A stretch of DNA of 64,000 bases, taken from NCBI GenBank assembly GCA_022750335.1, contig JAKIVX010000001.1, forward strand, positions 129,350 through 193,349, given 5' to 3'. Shown here in pieces: positions 8,668-18,513 of this stretch. The stretch's first letter is position 1. Each line of letters starts with the position of its first letter. The stretch is from Thermoplasmata archaeon. GTDB lineage: Archaea > Thermoplasmatota > Thermoplasmata > Lutacidiplasmatales > UBA184. The notes beneath the pieces are model-generated. The model did no database searches and was not told the origin of the DNA. It saw only the letters and a program-made list of their open reading frames with translations. The translations under genes and the position numbers were made by a program.

Positions 8668-11600
8668 ATGTCAGGACCGGGCGGGATCGGGGCCGTCCCG
8701 TCGTCCCGGCTGACTCGAATTCTCCAAGAGAAAGCCGAGGAGCTCAAGCGCAAACGCCAGGCTGGTGAGATCCTCCAAAAGGAGGCCGACGAACGGGTGG
8801 CTCAATTGGAGCGACTCGGGATTGCCCTCCCGGAGGTCCCCGAACGGGCGCGCCATCTACGGGAACTCGTCCGTCGCTCGGACTGGGAAGCCGTCGAGCT
8901 CCAGGCCCGGGCCCTGTTAGACTACCTGGCCAGTCATGTCGCCGACGCGATCGAACAACGCCGCCGAAAAACGGTCGAATCCGTGGAACGGCTGACCGCG
9001 GCCGGTGTCTCCGTCGCGGCGGAGGCCCGCTCCGAGATCGAGGCGCTCGCCCACCCCTCCCCCGACGCTCCCTGGGCCGACACGTTGGGCCGACTGGTCC
9101 GCGTCGAGGAGCAGCTGGCCCGGGCCGGCGTCGAGAACATCTCGGTGGCCCAGAGCCGCGCGAAGGCGTTGGCGGACTGGGCCGGCCTTAGCGGAGACCG
9201 TCTGACCGAGTTCGTCCGAAAGGTCGAGTTGGCGGTGGAGCCCGCAAAGGAGGGTTTGGTCGCGGACGCACTCAATGCCCTCGCCACTCTCGAGCGGGAC
9301 CAGCTCCCCGAGGCCCGGGCGCGCCACGACGTGTCGCGAGCAGCGGCAGAAAGCCGGGTCACCATCGCCAAGGAACTCGGCGCGTCGACCAGCGAGGTCG
9401 AGACGGCCCTCCATGCCGACGTCGGGCTCCTACCCGAGCGGTGGCCGGAGACCGTCGACGCTATCGACCAGGCGGTCGAGCGGCTGGGGGAGGTCCTACG
9501 CGAACGGACGGCCCAAGTTCTCGGGTCCCTCCGCCTGTCGCTCGACTCGCTCCCCGAATACGGCACGGATCCGACCGACGCGCGGGTCGCGGTCGATGCG
9601 GCGATATCCCGTCTCCCGTTCGTCACCGCTGCCGAGATCCCCGCGTTGCTCGCAGAAGCCCGTCGGGCCGCCGAAGAACCGATCGTCGCCGTGGTCGCGG
9701 CGCTGCTCGACGAGGTCCGCCCCCGGATCTCTGAAGCGCGTCGCCTGGGGCGGGACCCGAGTGAGGTCTTCGCCGCGATGAATCGGGCCCGTGAGGCGCT
9801 CCGGCTGAAGATCTACTCCGAGGCCTTGGCGGCGAGTCAGGAGGCCGCCGAACGGGTCACCGCGCTCACCGAAGACCTCGACGCGGCCCGGGACGAGATG
9901 CTCGCGCTCGAGGGGATGGTGGAGCGGTTCCACAAATCCGGATTCACCCCCGAAGGACTCGAGTCGGCGCTCAGCCGAGCGCGCGGACATCTCGAACGGT
10001 CCGAGGTTGAGCCGGCCCGGACGCTCCTCAAAGAGACCGTCGTACAGCTCGGACGCGAGGCGCTGAAGATGTTCCTCGACCGGTGGACCGCCCTTGACCG
10101 GATCCGCGAGTATGCCCGGGAGCACGGTTTCCTGACCACCGATGCGGGCACCACCTTGGACGAAGTCCGTGGCCTCTTGGACCAGGGCGATCTGGGAGGC
10201 GGTGCCGAACTGCTGGGCCGAGCCGAAGTGGAACTGCGCAACGCGGCCGCCCCCTACATCGAGCGACGCGTGCAGGAGATGGAGCAGGGGTTCATCGACA
10301 TTCCCGACGACGCGCTTACCGCCCCGGTCCGCCGCCTCCTGGCCGACGCCGACGTGACCCTGCGGGTCAAAGGAGACCTGATCGGCGCGATCGAAAGCCT
10401 GCGCAAGGCCGAACGGGATTTCGCCTCCGTCTTCGCCGTCCATGCGAGCGCCCTCGTGGACCTCCTCGAGGAGGAGCGCCGCGTACTGGAGTCGATGGGG
10501 GGCGCGGGCGACGAGATCCAGCGCCAGATCGACGAGGTCCAACAGATCTTCAACATGGGAGATTTCGTCAAGGCCTCCCGCGCATCGCAGGAGATCCGCA
10601 CGCGGGCCCAGCAGCAGCAACTCCTCCGCGGCGAGGAAGCGATCTCCCATGCCAAGCTCGCCCTGGTCGAGCTCGAGACGCTCGGCCTCGACCTCGGGAA
10701 GTTCCGTTCCGACCTCGAAGAGGCCCAATCCGCGGCCCGGGCGGGCCACTACGCCGAAGCCCACCGATTGTCCCAGACGCTCGAATCGAACTCGATCCGT
10801 ACTCGCACGGAGGCGCAGTCGATCACGGACGACGTCGCCCGTGCCCAGGAGATTCTCGGCGACCTGCGTGAGATCGGCGTCGATCCGGAACCGTTCTACG
10901 AACCGATCCGCGCCGCCCGGCTCTCCGTACAATCCCTCAATTTCGACGCCGCGCGGGCGACGATGCAGATCGTCCAGCAGAAGCTTTCCGAGGCCGCCGC
11001 CCGCGCCGAAACGGACCGATTGTTCGGGGAGATCGAACGGCTCGTCGAGGACGGGCGCCGGCTCTCCGCTCCCATGGACCCCTTCAGCTCACGTTTGCAC
11101 GCGCTCCGGACGGAGCGCGTGACCGCCCCGGCCGAGGCGACGCGCACCGCGACCCGGCTCCTGCATGAGGAGCTCGTGGCCATCCTCATCCCCATCCTCG
11201 AAGAGAATCTCCAGTCCCTCGAACGGGACCTCGACATCGCCCGGGGTGCGGGGGTCGACCTCGACCGCATCGTCGCTCCGTTGGCCGAGGCTCGCCGCCG
11301 GATCGCCCTCCCGGTACCGGTCGGGGCAGCCGCCCTGCTCGACGCGGCTCGGGCCGAGTTCATCGGGACGCGGGGTCTGGTCGAGCATGCCGAGCGCGTG
11401 GCGAAACGGGCGCGCGAGGCGATCGCGGAGGCCGACCTCCTGCACGTGGATATCGGCCATTCGCGGACCGTCATGGAGCAGGTCGAGACGGCTCTCGCGC
11501 GTCGCGAGTACGCCCGAGCGATCGAACTCGGGGGGCCGCTCGAGCGCGAGGTCCTCCAGGCTACGTACCATCACGTGTCGAAGACCCTCGCCGGGTTCCG

Positions 11601-13218
11601 TGCGACAGTCACTCGGCTCCGGAACGAAGGCGGTGACACTACGATGGCGGAGAACCTGCTCCACCAGGCTCGGATGGCCCTCGACGAGAGTCGCCCGGTC
11701 GATGCGGTCCAGCTCGCGTCCCGAAGCGAGGCCGAGCTCGAGCGGGCGGAACTCCAGCGCCGCATCGCCGATGGCTCGATCGAGGCCGCCGAACGGAGCC
11801 TCGCGAAAGCGGCGAAGGACGGTGTGGTCGTCCCGAGCGCGCTCGCCGAGGTCGAAGCCGCCCGCAAGTTCCTCGAAAAACATGCCTATCCCGATGTCCT
11901 CGAACATGCGATCCTCGCCTCCGACATCCTGGTCGCCGGCCGGGAAAGCCACCGACGTGCCAAGGAGGCCTTCAGCGGCGCCGAGTCGCAGGTCCGGGAG
12001 GCCGCCAGTTTCGGCGCCAATGTCCAGGAGGCGGAAGGGCGCCTGGGAGAAGCCCGCCTGATGGTCGAGAAGGGGCAGTATCCCGAGGCGATTCGAGCTT
12101 CCCGGGAGGCCACGGAACTCGGTCGCTGGGCCATCGAACGCCTGTTCGCCGGGCCGATCGGCGAGATGCGGCGCCTCGTCGACGGAGCCCGCAAGGAGGG
12201 TCTGACCGGCGAAGTGGATTCGGTCGAGGCGGTCGTCATGGAGGCCGAAGCTGCCCTGCGAGCGCGCGAGTGGAAGATCGCCCGTGAGGCGATCGCGCGA
12301 GCGGACTCCGCGAGCCGGAAGGTGTTCGAAGCGGTCGTCGAAACTCGCTGGCGCGAGGTGGAATCAGAACTGGCTCGAGGCCCAGCTCCCCCCGAGGCCG
12401 AGGTCGCGCGACGAGCCGACGTGGCCGCAACCTTGGCCGGGCGCCGATCGCGCGGGGAGTTCGGAGACGCTCTCGTCCTGGTGCGCGAGGAACTCGAGGC
12501 GGCGCGGCGGCGGCGTCGCGAGTCGATCGAAGCCGGTCTCCTCCGATTGAAGGAACAGTTGTGGGTCGGAGAACGACTCGGGGTCGACACGACACCGGCC
12601 ATGCAAACCTTCAGCGAGGCTCGCGTCGCCCTCGATGCCGGTCGTCTCAACGAGAGCGAGGCGCTCTCTCACCGGGCCACCGAGGCGCTCGAACACTCGA
12701 TCGTGGAGTTGTTCAACCGTCGGTTCGGCGACCTGCTCACCGAGATCAATTTCGCCTCCGACGGTCTGCGCGTGAGCGTCGGCCCCGTGCGCCGGCGCTA
12801 CGAAGAGATCACCGCCCTGGCGCAGGCCGGACACCACCTCGAAGCGGGTCGGATGCTGCTCGCGGCGGAAGAGGACCTGGCCCTGCGCAAGTCCCTCCAT
12901 CGGGAACTCATGAACTTGCACTACCTCATCGACGCCGCCCTCGGGCGGGCCTCCGAGCGGCGAACCGACACGTCCGAGGCCCGCGCTCTGTTGGCCGAGT
13001 CGGTGCGCCTCCGCGAGACGGATTATCCCGCCGCTCTGGAGAAGGCCCGGGACGCGCTGCGCCGCCTCCAAGGGGAGGTGCCACCCACCGCTCCGTCGCC
13101 TCCCGCCGAGACCCCTCCCCCCCCGGCCGCCGCTCCAGTGTCTGAAGCCCCGTCCACCACCGGAGGAGGTTCGTCGACTCCCTTCTGGCCGTTCCGGCGG
13201 AGCCCGCCGCCGAGCTGA
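8668..13218 (+). CDS. Very long alpha-helical/coiled-coil repeat protein of unknown function
   Basis: 1516-aa ORF, Ala/Glu/Arg/Leu-rich, recurring helical units, Pro-rich C-terminal tail. Confidence 0.85.
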   Translation: MSGPGGIGAVPSSRLTRILQEKAEELKRKRQAGEILQKEADERVAQLERLGIALPEVPERARHLRELVRRSDWEAVELQARALLDYLASHVADAIEQRRRKTVESVERLTAAGVSVAAEARSEIEALAHPSPDAPWADTLGRLVRVEEQLARAGVENISVAQSRAKALADWAGLSGDRLTEFVRKVELAVEPAKEGLVADALNALATLERDQLPEARARHDVSRAAAESRVTIAKELGASTSEVETALHADVGLLPERWPETVDAIDQAVERLGEVLRERTAQVLGSLRLSLDSLPEYGTDPTDARVAVDAAISRLPFVTAAEIPALLAEARRAAEEPIVAVVAALLDEVRPRISEARRLGRDPSEVFAAMNRAREALRLKIYSEALAASQEAAERVTALTEDLDAARDEMLALEGMVERFHKSGFTPEGLESALSRARGHLERSEVEPARTLLKETVVQLGREALKMFLDRWTALDRIREYAREHGFLTTDAGTTLDEVRGLLDQGDLGGGAELLGRAEVELRNAAAPYIERRVQEMEQGFIDIPDDALTAPVRRLLADADVTLRVKGDLIGAIESLRKAERDFASVFAVHASALVDLLEEERRVLESMGGAGDEIQRQIDEVQQIFNMGDFVKASRASQEIRTRAQQQQLLRGEEAISHAKLALVELETLGLDLGKFRSDLEEAQSAARAGHYAEAHRLSQTLESNSIRTRTEAQSITDDVARAQEILGDLREIGVDPEPFYEPIRAARLSVQSLNFDAARATMQIVQQKLSEAAARAETDRLFGEIERLVEDGRRLSAPMDPFSSRLHALRTERVTAPAEATRTATRLLHEELVAILIPILEENLQSLERDLDIARGAGVDLDRIVAPLAEARRRIALPVPVGAAALLDAARAEFIGTRGLVEHAERVAKRAREAIAEADLLHVDIGHSRTVMEQVETALARREYARAIELGGPLEREVLQATYHHVSKTLAGFRATVTRLRNEGGDTTMAENLLHQARMALDESRPVDAVQLASRSEAELERAELQRRIADGSIEAAERSLAKAAKDGVVVPSALAEVEAARKFLEKHAYPDVLEHAILASDILVAGRESHRRAKEAFSGAESQVREAASFGANVQEAEGRLGEARLMVEKGQYPEAIRASREATELGRWAIERLFAGPIGEMRRLVDGARKEGLTGEVDSVEAVVMEAEAALRAREWKIAREAIARADSASRKVFEAVVETRWREVESELARGPAPPEAEVARRADVAATLAGRRSRGEFGDALVLVREELEAARRRRRESIEAGLLRLKEQLWVGERLGVDTTPAMQTFSEARVALDAGRLNESEALSHRATEALEHSIVELFNRRFGDLLTEINFASDGLRVSVGPVRRRYEEITALAQAGHHLEAGRMLLAAEEDLALRKSLHRELMNLHYLIDAALGRASERRTDTSEARALLAESVRLRETDYPAALEKARDALRRLQGEVPPTAPSPPAETPPPPAAAPVSEAPSTTGGGSSTPFWPFRRSPPPS

Positions 13219-13225
13219 TCGGCGC

Positions 13226-13681
13226 CTAGGCCGAGGCGAACGAACCGGCCGGAACGCCGGGTCCTAGGCCCGGAAGACCGCGCGGAGGACCGAGCCCCAG
13301 GCGGTCGTATTCGACCGTATGCTTGATGGACCGGCGGCGAAGGAGCTGGGAAACCTGCTCCGTGATCTGGACCACTTCCTGGCATCGAGCGGGTTTGGTG
13401 AAGTAGAACTCAACGCGACGTTCGTCCGCCAGGGGGAAGATCAGGCGTAGGCCAAACGCATCTTGTCGATTGTACCCGGCCGGTTTTCGGTCTCCCTTCA
13501 AGTCGCGCAGGTTCTCATCGAGCAGGACATCGGGAAGGAGGGGATCCGAGTCCTTGACGAACGGCCGATTCATCTCGACGACCCGCCGGTGGATGTCGGG
13601 GTAGACACGAACCAGGTCGATGTACGAGCCCTTCGGTTCGAGCAGGATGTGGCCGCTCCGGGCCTTGACGGGGGGAGTCAC
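13226..13681 (-). CDS. Hypothetical protein
   Basis: 151-aa ORF, convergent with the preceding gene; no family recognised. Confidence 0.6.
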   Translation of the reverse strand: MTPPVKARSGHILLEPKGSYIDLVRVYPDIHRRVVEMNRPFVKDSDPLLPDVLLDENLRDLKGDRKPAGYNRQDAFGLRLIFPLADERRVEFYFTKPARCQEVVQITEQVSQLLRRRSIKHTVEYDRLGLGPPRGLPGLGPGVPAGSFASA

Positions 13682-13816
13682 TGACCCAGAAAGAACCGCG
13701 ACCTCTTAGGGACTTCGCCTACCTCTTCCGCGCCGCTGGACTCGATCCCTGCTGGGCTTCTCGAGGCGCGCGGTCCGCGAAAGGCTCAAAGAGGGGGCCC
13801 GATACGGAAGCGGGGC

Positions 13817-13921
13817 GCTCCCGTAGTCTAGTGGTCAAGGATAGAGGCCTCTCGAGCCTTTGACGCGGGTTCAAATCCGGCCGACTCACCGGGTCGACCG
13901 GGGAAACTCCCGCCGGGAGCA
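13817..13921 (+). tRNA. tRNA-Glu(CTC) with a 32-nt intron in the T-loop (best boundary 13876..13907)
   Basis: Acceptor GCTCCCG/CGGGAGC, D-arm GTC/GAT, anticodon arm GAGGC-CTCTCGA-GCCTT, T-stem GCGGG/CCCGC pair only if 32 nt are removed; mature length 73 nt with discriminator A. Confidence 0.87.
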
Positions 13922-14024
13922 TCCCAAGAATCGAATATGCATTGGTTGCAAAACCCGAATGCACGCGCCTTGCGGTGGATGGCCGGCCCACTCGGATACT
14001 ATTGCTGGCTGTCGGAGAACCCGG

Positions 14025-14564
14025 CTACTCGATCTCCAGTGCGGCTTCGAGTCGGAGGTAGAGCCCGACATCGTCTGTGGCCTCCACGGAAGCTTGGTAC
14101 TCCGCGCCGAGTTGCTTCCGATCCAGCGCATTGACGCGGTCGTTCAGCCACTCGAACTTCTTGAACAGAAGCGGATCGTGCGAATTCTCTCGAAGCTTTC
14201 CGATCCGGTCGACCGGGCGGTGCATCGCGGTGTAGTAGGCCGTAATCCATCCCCCAAATGCTTCCCAGACCATTTCCTCGTCTAGGATCTTTCGCTTCGT
14301 CTGTGCCCCGATCAGTTCGAAGAACGAGAGGACCTCGAGATTGGCGATCTCGCCCAATTGGTTGTCCAGCAACCGCTCGCTCGTCGCGCGACGGACGCGC
14401 CGCATCCGGGGGGAGTCGAACCGTTCGCGCAGCGTGATGACCGCATTGGAGGAATTTAGTAGCCCCGCTTGTCGGGTCTGCCAGTAAAGGAACCCGAGGG
14501 TCCCGATGGCCAAGAGCCAGGTCGCGATGGTGGCCCAGAGCGCCACATCTTCGATGTTCACCAT
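14025..14564 (-). CDS. Membrane-anchored hypothetical protein (DUF4760-like)
   Basis: N-terminal TM helix then an alpha-helical domain; family call by general resemblance. Confidence 0.5.
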   Translation of the reverse strand: MVNIEDVALWATIATWLLAIGTLGFLYWQTRQAGLLNSSNAVITLRERFDSPRMRRVRRATSERLLDNQLGEIANLEVLSFFELIGAQTKRKILDEEMVWEAFGGWITAYYTAMHRPVDRIGKLRENSHDPLLFKKFEWLNDRVNALDRKQLGAEYQASVEATDDVGLYLRLEAALEIE

Positions 14565-14650
14565 GCTGGTCCCTCCGCCAGGTGCTTGGCCGGGCGCCTC
14601 CGAAGCTAGCTCCAGTGGATTAAAAGGCCGTAACGGGTGGGCGCCGAAGC

Positions 14651-15523
14651 ATGACGACCGAAGCCCCCGCCCCTTCGGCAGCCTCGTCTCGCTACCTGGT
14701 GGTCGTTTCGGCCGAGGACCCAGTCGCTCAAGGTGTGGCTCGGCACTGGGGTACCCCTCCTTCCACGGGAGATCATGTCGAGGGCGCGGCCCTGCGGGTT
14801 CTGTCTCCCGAGGCTCTCGTGCTCCGTCGGCCCGGATTGCACATCCACGACGAACATCTGGACGACTTACTTCCCCAGTCGATTCGCTCGGCCCGAACTA
14901 CCCTCGTGTTCCCCTCGATCCATCGGAGCGAACAGAATGTCCCGTGTCTCACCGTCCATCCGCTCGGCAACCCAGGCGACTCAGCGGAGGTGGGAGGACG
15001 ACCCGCGGCGCTTGTTCCTGCCGATCCGCCTCGAATGGTGTCCGCCCTACGGGCCTTGGCCGAGCGGGGAGGCCCACTGGGCCTCAAGGCCACGTTCGAG
15101 GCGACGCACCATGGTCCCGAATTGGCGCTGCCGGCGTTCTTTGTCGAGATCGGGTACGGCACCGAACCCGACCCTCCGGAGCCCGGCCTACGGGTCCTCG
15201 CCGAGACGATCCCGCACCTCACTCCGGTCGTGGGGGACCGTGTCGCTCTGGCCGTCGGCGGGGGCCACTACGCCCCGCACTTCACGGACCTCGCCCTCAA
15301 ACGACGGTGGGCGTTCGGCCACATCCTCTCCCGACACGTGCTCGCGACGTTGACCCCCGAGGTGGCCCGCAGCGCACTCGAAAGTTCCGCCGGCGCTGAG
15401 GGGTGGCTCCCCGCCCGGCAAGAAGACGCTGGCCACCCGGCCCTTCGGGGCCTCGGAATAAGGATGCGCGACTCAGACGCGCCGACGCGAAGTTCGGACG
15501 CTACGTCCGCTTCTGGTACATGA
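14651..15523 (+). CDS. dtdA: D-aminoacyl-tRNA deacylase (archaeal DtdA/GEK1 type)
   Basis: ATFEATHHGP and GGGHYAPHFTD signature motifs; TATA-like GATTAAAAGG about 29 nt upstream. Confidence 0.9.
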   Translation: MTTEAPAPSAASSRYLVVVSAEDPVAQGVARHWGTPPSTGDHVEGAALRVLSPEALVLRRPGLHIHDEHLDDLLPQSIRSARTTLVFPSIHRSEQNVPCLTVHPLGNPGDSAEVGGRPAALVPADPPRMVSALRALAERGGPLGLKATFEATHHGPELALPAFFVEIGYGTEPDPPEPGLRVLAETIPHLTPVVGDRVALAVGGGHYAPHFTDLALKRRWAFGHILSRHVLATLTPEVARSALESSAGAEGWLPARQEDAGHPALRGLGIRMRDSDAPTRSSDATSASGT

Positions 15524-15746
15524 TCGCGCCCGAACGATAGACAGCGCGGCCGAGTCGGACGGGTTGCGTCCCGATGGACCCCGGGCTCCGTTCGGCGATC
15601 ATGAGGCTTTCCACGACTTGGCGGAACAGCGCGCTCTGGTTGATCTCTGGGTGTCGGTCGAGGAATTCGTTCTCTTCCGGGGTGATGGTGATGTTCTTCC
15701 TCTGCATCCCGTGGATCGGAGACTCGGGCTTCCCGCGCGCGGCCAT
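15501..15746 (-). CDS. Small ribbon-helix-helix-like protein
   Basis: MQRKNITITPEENEFLDRHPEINQSALFRQVVESL. Confidence 0.5.
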   Translation of the reverse strand: MAARGKPESPIHGMQRKNITITPEENEFLDRHPEINQSALFRQVVESLMIAERSPGSIGTQPVRLGRAVYRSGAIMYQKRT

Positions 15747-15810
15747 GGAGAACCGACCCCCGGGGGCGTATATGTGTGTATGGGTGCGCGCGCCCGCTCG
15801 GAGGGTGGGA

Positions 15811-17085
15811 CTACGGGAGCCCCCCGAGCGGACCCACGACCACGGACGCGGCACGACGACCGTCGAGGGCCACTTCTGCGGCCTGGCGGACCTCGGCTGG
15901 GCTCAACCCCCGGAGGACCGAGGGCCACGTGACCCAGTAGTCCCCGGGGAGACCGTAGTACGCGACCTCGAGCGCCAGTTCGTGAGCGTCCGAGGTCGAC
16001 TCGAGAGCCAACGCGACCTCTCCGATCCGACTCTCCCGTATGAGGTCGAGTTCGGCTGAGGGGATCGTCTCCCGCGTGATCCGGGCGACCTCTTGGCGCA
16101 GCATCGGAACGACCTTCCGCCAACGGTCGCCGCCCGTCCCGGCCTGCGCCACCCAGTAGCCGCCGAATTTCATCGCTTCCAGGTGGCTGGAGGCGTGGTA
16201 GGCGAGGCCTCCCTTCGACCGCACCCGGGTGAAGAGCCGGCTCAGCAAGGTCGCCCCACCGAGCACTTCGTCGGCGAGGTAGGCCGCCGCGTAGCTCGGG
16301 TCGTCGCGCGCGATCGAGGATCCTCCCAAACGCACCTCGACCTGGCTTCGGCCGGGGAGATCGATCGAGACGTCGCGCGGGGACCCGTGTCGAGGCTTCG
16401 GCACGGAGAGGGGCGGTGGAGCGCGAGCGGGAAGGTCCGAAAATCTCCGACCCACTAATCGTACGACGGAACTCAGGTTCCGGGGGGTAGTGACGACCAA
16501 GATTCCGCCCTCTCCGGTGAAATGCTGCCGGTGGAACTTCGTGAGATCCGAGGGCCGCACCCGGCTCACGGTCTTCCGATCCCCGGCACCGGTCGACCGA
16601 TACGGATGACCGCTAGGGAAGATGGCCCGGTGGAGTTCGCGATCGGCCCGCGCCCCCGGTTGGGAGAGTTCCCGGAGCTGGCGTTCGATCAACTGCCGTC
16701 GGACTCGTTCGAGGTCGGTCGCGTCAAACCGTGGTCGCAGGACGGCGTCGGCTAAGACTCCCATCAACACGTCGGTCGAGTCGACCGGACCCCAGACCGT
16801 GACCTCCGCGGACTCGGGATCGCACTGTGCGTTGAGGGTGCCTCCCGCCCGGTCGAGGTAGCGGGCGAGTTCAATTCGGTCGCGGGAGCCCGCCCCACTC
16901 GGGAGGAGATGGGCGGTCATTCGGGCCGTCCCTTCCGCGCCGGGGCGGTCGTACGCCCAACCCCCCGGCCCGATGTAGGTGGCGGAGAAACTTGCCGCCC
17001 CGGGAGGAGGGGACTGGCGGGCGATTCGGAGTCCGTGAGGCCCGTCCGCATACTCGATGCGGAGCGGGTCGCTCGCACTACTCAT
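15811..17085 (-). CDS. M16 family peptidase-like protein, non-catalytic subunit (no HxxEH)
   Basis: M16-like fold sequence with HLLPSG where HxxEH is expected; overlaps upstream M16 gene by 8 bp. Confidence 0.8.
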   Translation of the reverse strand: MSSASDPLRIEYADGPHGLRIARQSPPPGAASFSATYIGPGGWAYDRPGAEGTARMTAHLLPSGAGSRDRIELARYLDRAGGTLNAQCDPESAEVTVWGPVDSTDVLMGVLADAVLRPRFDATDLERVRRQLIERQLRELSQPGARADRELHRAIFPSGHPYRSTGAGDRKTVSRVRPSDLTKFHRQHFTGEGGILVVTTPRNLSSVVRLVGRRFSDLPARAPPPLSVPKPRHGSPRDVSIDLPGRSQVEVRLGGSSIARDDPSYAAAYLADEVLGGATLLSRLFTRVRSKGGLAYHASSHLEAMKFGGYWVAQAGTGGDRWRKVVPMLRQEVARITRETIPSAELDLIRESRIGEVALALESTSDAHELALEVAYYGLPGDYWVTWPSVLRGLSPAEVRQAAEVALDGRRAASVVVGPLGGLP

Positions 17086-18397
17086 CTGGGCCTCCCCCCA
17101 CGGGTTCGTAGCGGACCACCACTCGCGAGTCCGTACGGAAGAGGTCGCGGGCGCGTTCCCGGACCTCCCGGGCGCGGACCGAGAGTAAGCGGTGGTAGAT
17201 CTGGTCCTCGAAGGTGGGAGAGTGAAGGATCGAGAAGTAGCCGAGCCGGAACCCGATGCGCGAGGCACCCTCGTACGCGAGGGCAGCGCCGCGACGGATG
17301 CGAGTCTGTGCGTCGCGCATTTCCCGTGCGGTCGGCCCCGCCTCGCAAAGGCGCTCCACGATGCGGTCCACCGCCGGCTCCAGCCGGTCGAGCGGGACTC
17401 CTCGGGCGGCCTGAGCCTGGATCGTGAACAGTCCGGGGTACACCCGAGGTCTCCATTCGCTGGTGGCCCGGACGGCGAGGCCCGTCTCTACCAGTCCCCG
17501 ACACAGGCGGGCGCTCGGGTGCTCCCCCGCACGGCCCCAACCGGGTCCGGCGGAGAAAAGGCGGTTCTCCCCTCCGAGGATCGTATCGACCAGCATGGTC
17601 GCTGGGGTCGCGGGGTCATCCAGCGCCGGCGACCGCCACGCCATCTGAAGGTACGGCGTGGTCCCCGGTCCCGAGAGCTCGGCCCGGCGCTCCCCGCGGG
17701 CCGCGGGTTCGGGATGGCCGACGGTCACATCGGCCCCGGTGTCGGGCAGCTTGGAGAACTTTCGACGGATCTCAGCGGCCGTGCTGCGGAGGTCGAATCC
17801 GCCGGCGACGACGAGGACCGCGTTCCGCGTCCCGTAGAACTTGTGATAGTAGGCCCGGAGCTCGGCCGGGGTCAACCGCTCGATGTCCTCGCGTCGACCG
17901 AGCGCATCCCACCGGTACGGGTGCACCCGGAAGGCGAGTTGGTAGACTTCCTCCTCCACCCGGAACTCGGGCCAGTTCTCGTTCCCTTCTCGCTCCGAGT
18001 GGATGACGGTCCGTTCCCGTTCCACTTCTCCGTCCTCGAGCAGGGCCCGGGTCATCCGGTCCGACTCAATGTCGAGCGGGATCGAGAGGTGGTCGCGAGG
18101 GACCGTCGAGAAGTACGCGGTGAAGTCCGTGTCGGTGAACGCGTTGAGCTCCCCGCCGACCTGGATGATGGCCCGGTCGATCGCGCCCTTGGCATACCGA
18201 GGGGAGCCTTCGAACAGCATGTGTTCGACCCAGTGAGATGCCCCGGTGATTCCGGGGTGTTCGTTCTTGGAGCCGACCCGGTACCATACCCAGACGCTGG
18301 AAGTGGGGCTGTCCACGAGGGGCGCGAGCACCACCCGGAGTCCGTTCTTGAGCTCGAACGACTCAAGTTTCGGCCGGGCTCCCGCACCGCGTGGCAT
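17078..18397 (-). CDS. M16 family zinc peptidase, catalytic subunit
   Basis: HWVEHMLFEGS (HxxEH) motif with downstream conserved blocks. Confidence 0.9.
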   Translation of the reverse strand: MPRGAGARPKLESFELKNGLRVVLAPLVDSPTSSVWVWYRVGSKNEHPGITGASHWVEHMLFEGSPRYAKGAIDRAIIQVGGELNAFTDTDFTAYFSTVPRDHLSIPLDIESDRMTRALLEDGEVERERTVIHSEREGNENWPEFRVEEEVYQLAFRVHPYRWDALGRREDIERLTPAELRAYYHKFYGTRNAVLVVAGGFDLRSTAAEIRRKFSKLPDTGADVTVGHPEPAARGERRAELSGPGTTPYLQMAWRSPALDDPATPATMLVDTILGGENRLFSAGPGWGRAGEHPSARLCRGLVETGLAVRATSEWRPRVYPGLFTIQAQAARGVPLDRLEPAVDRIVERLCEAGPTAREMRDAQTRIRRGAALAYEGASRIGFRLGYFSILHSPTFEDQIYHRLLSVRAREVRERARDLFRTDSRVVVRYEPVGGGPDE

Positions 18398-18513
18398 GGG
18401 GCAGTTGGGGGACGCCCGTCCATATAACTCGGAACTTCGAGGTGACCCCGGCTTCACCAGAGGTCCACGCCTCGGCCGAAGCCGTCAAGGACCTCCATGC
18501 CTGGACCGACGCC

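Noticed and set aside
9496-10932. 478-aa minus-strand ORF opposite the coiled-coil gene
   Set aside because: Antisense shadow ORF; no recognisable domain, while the plus strand carries one continuous helical protein.
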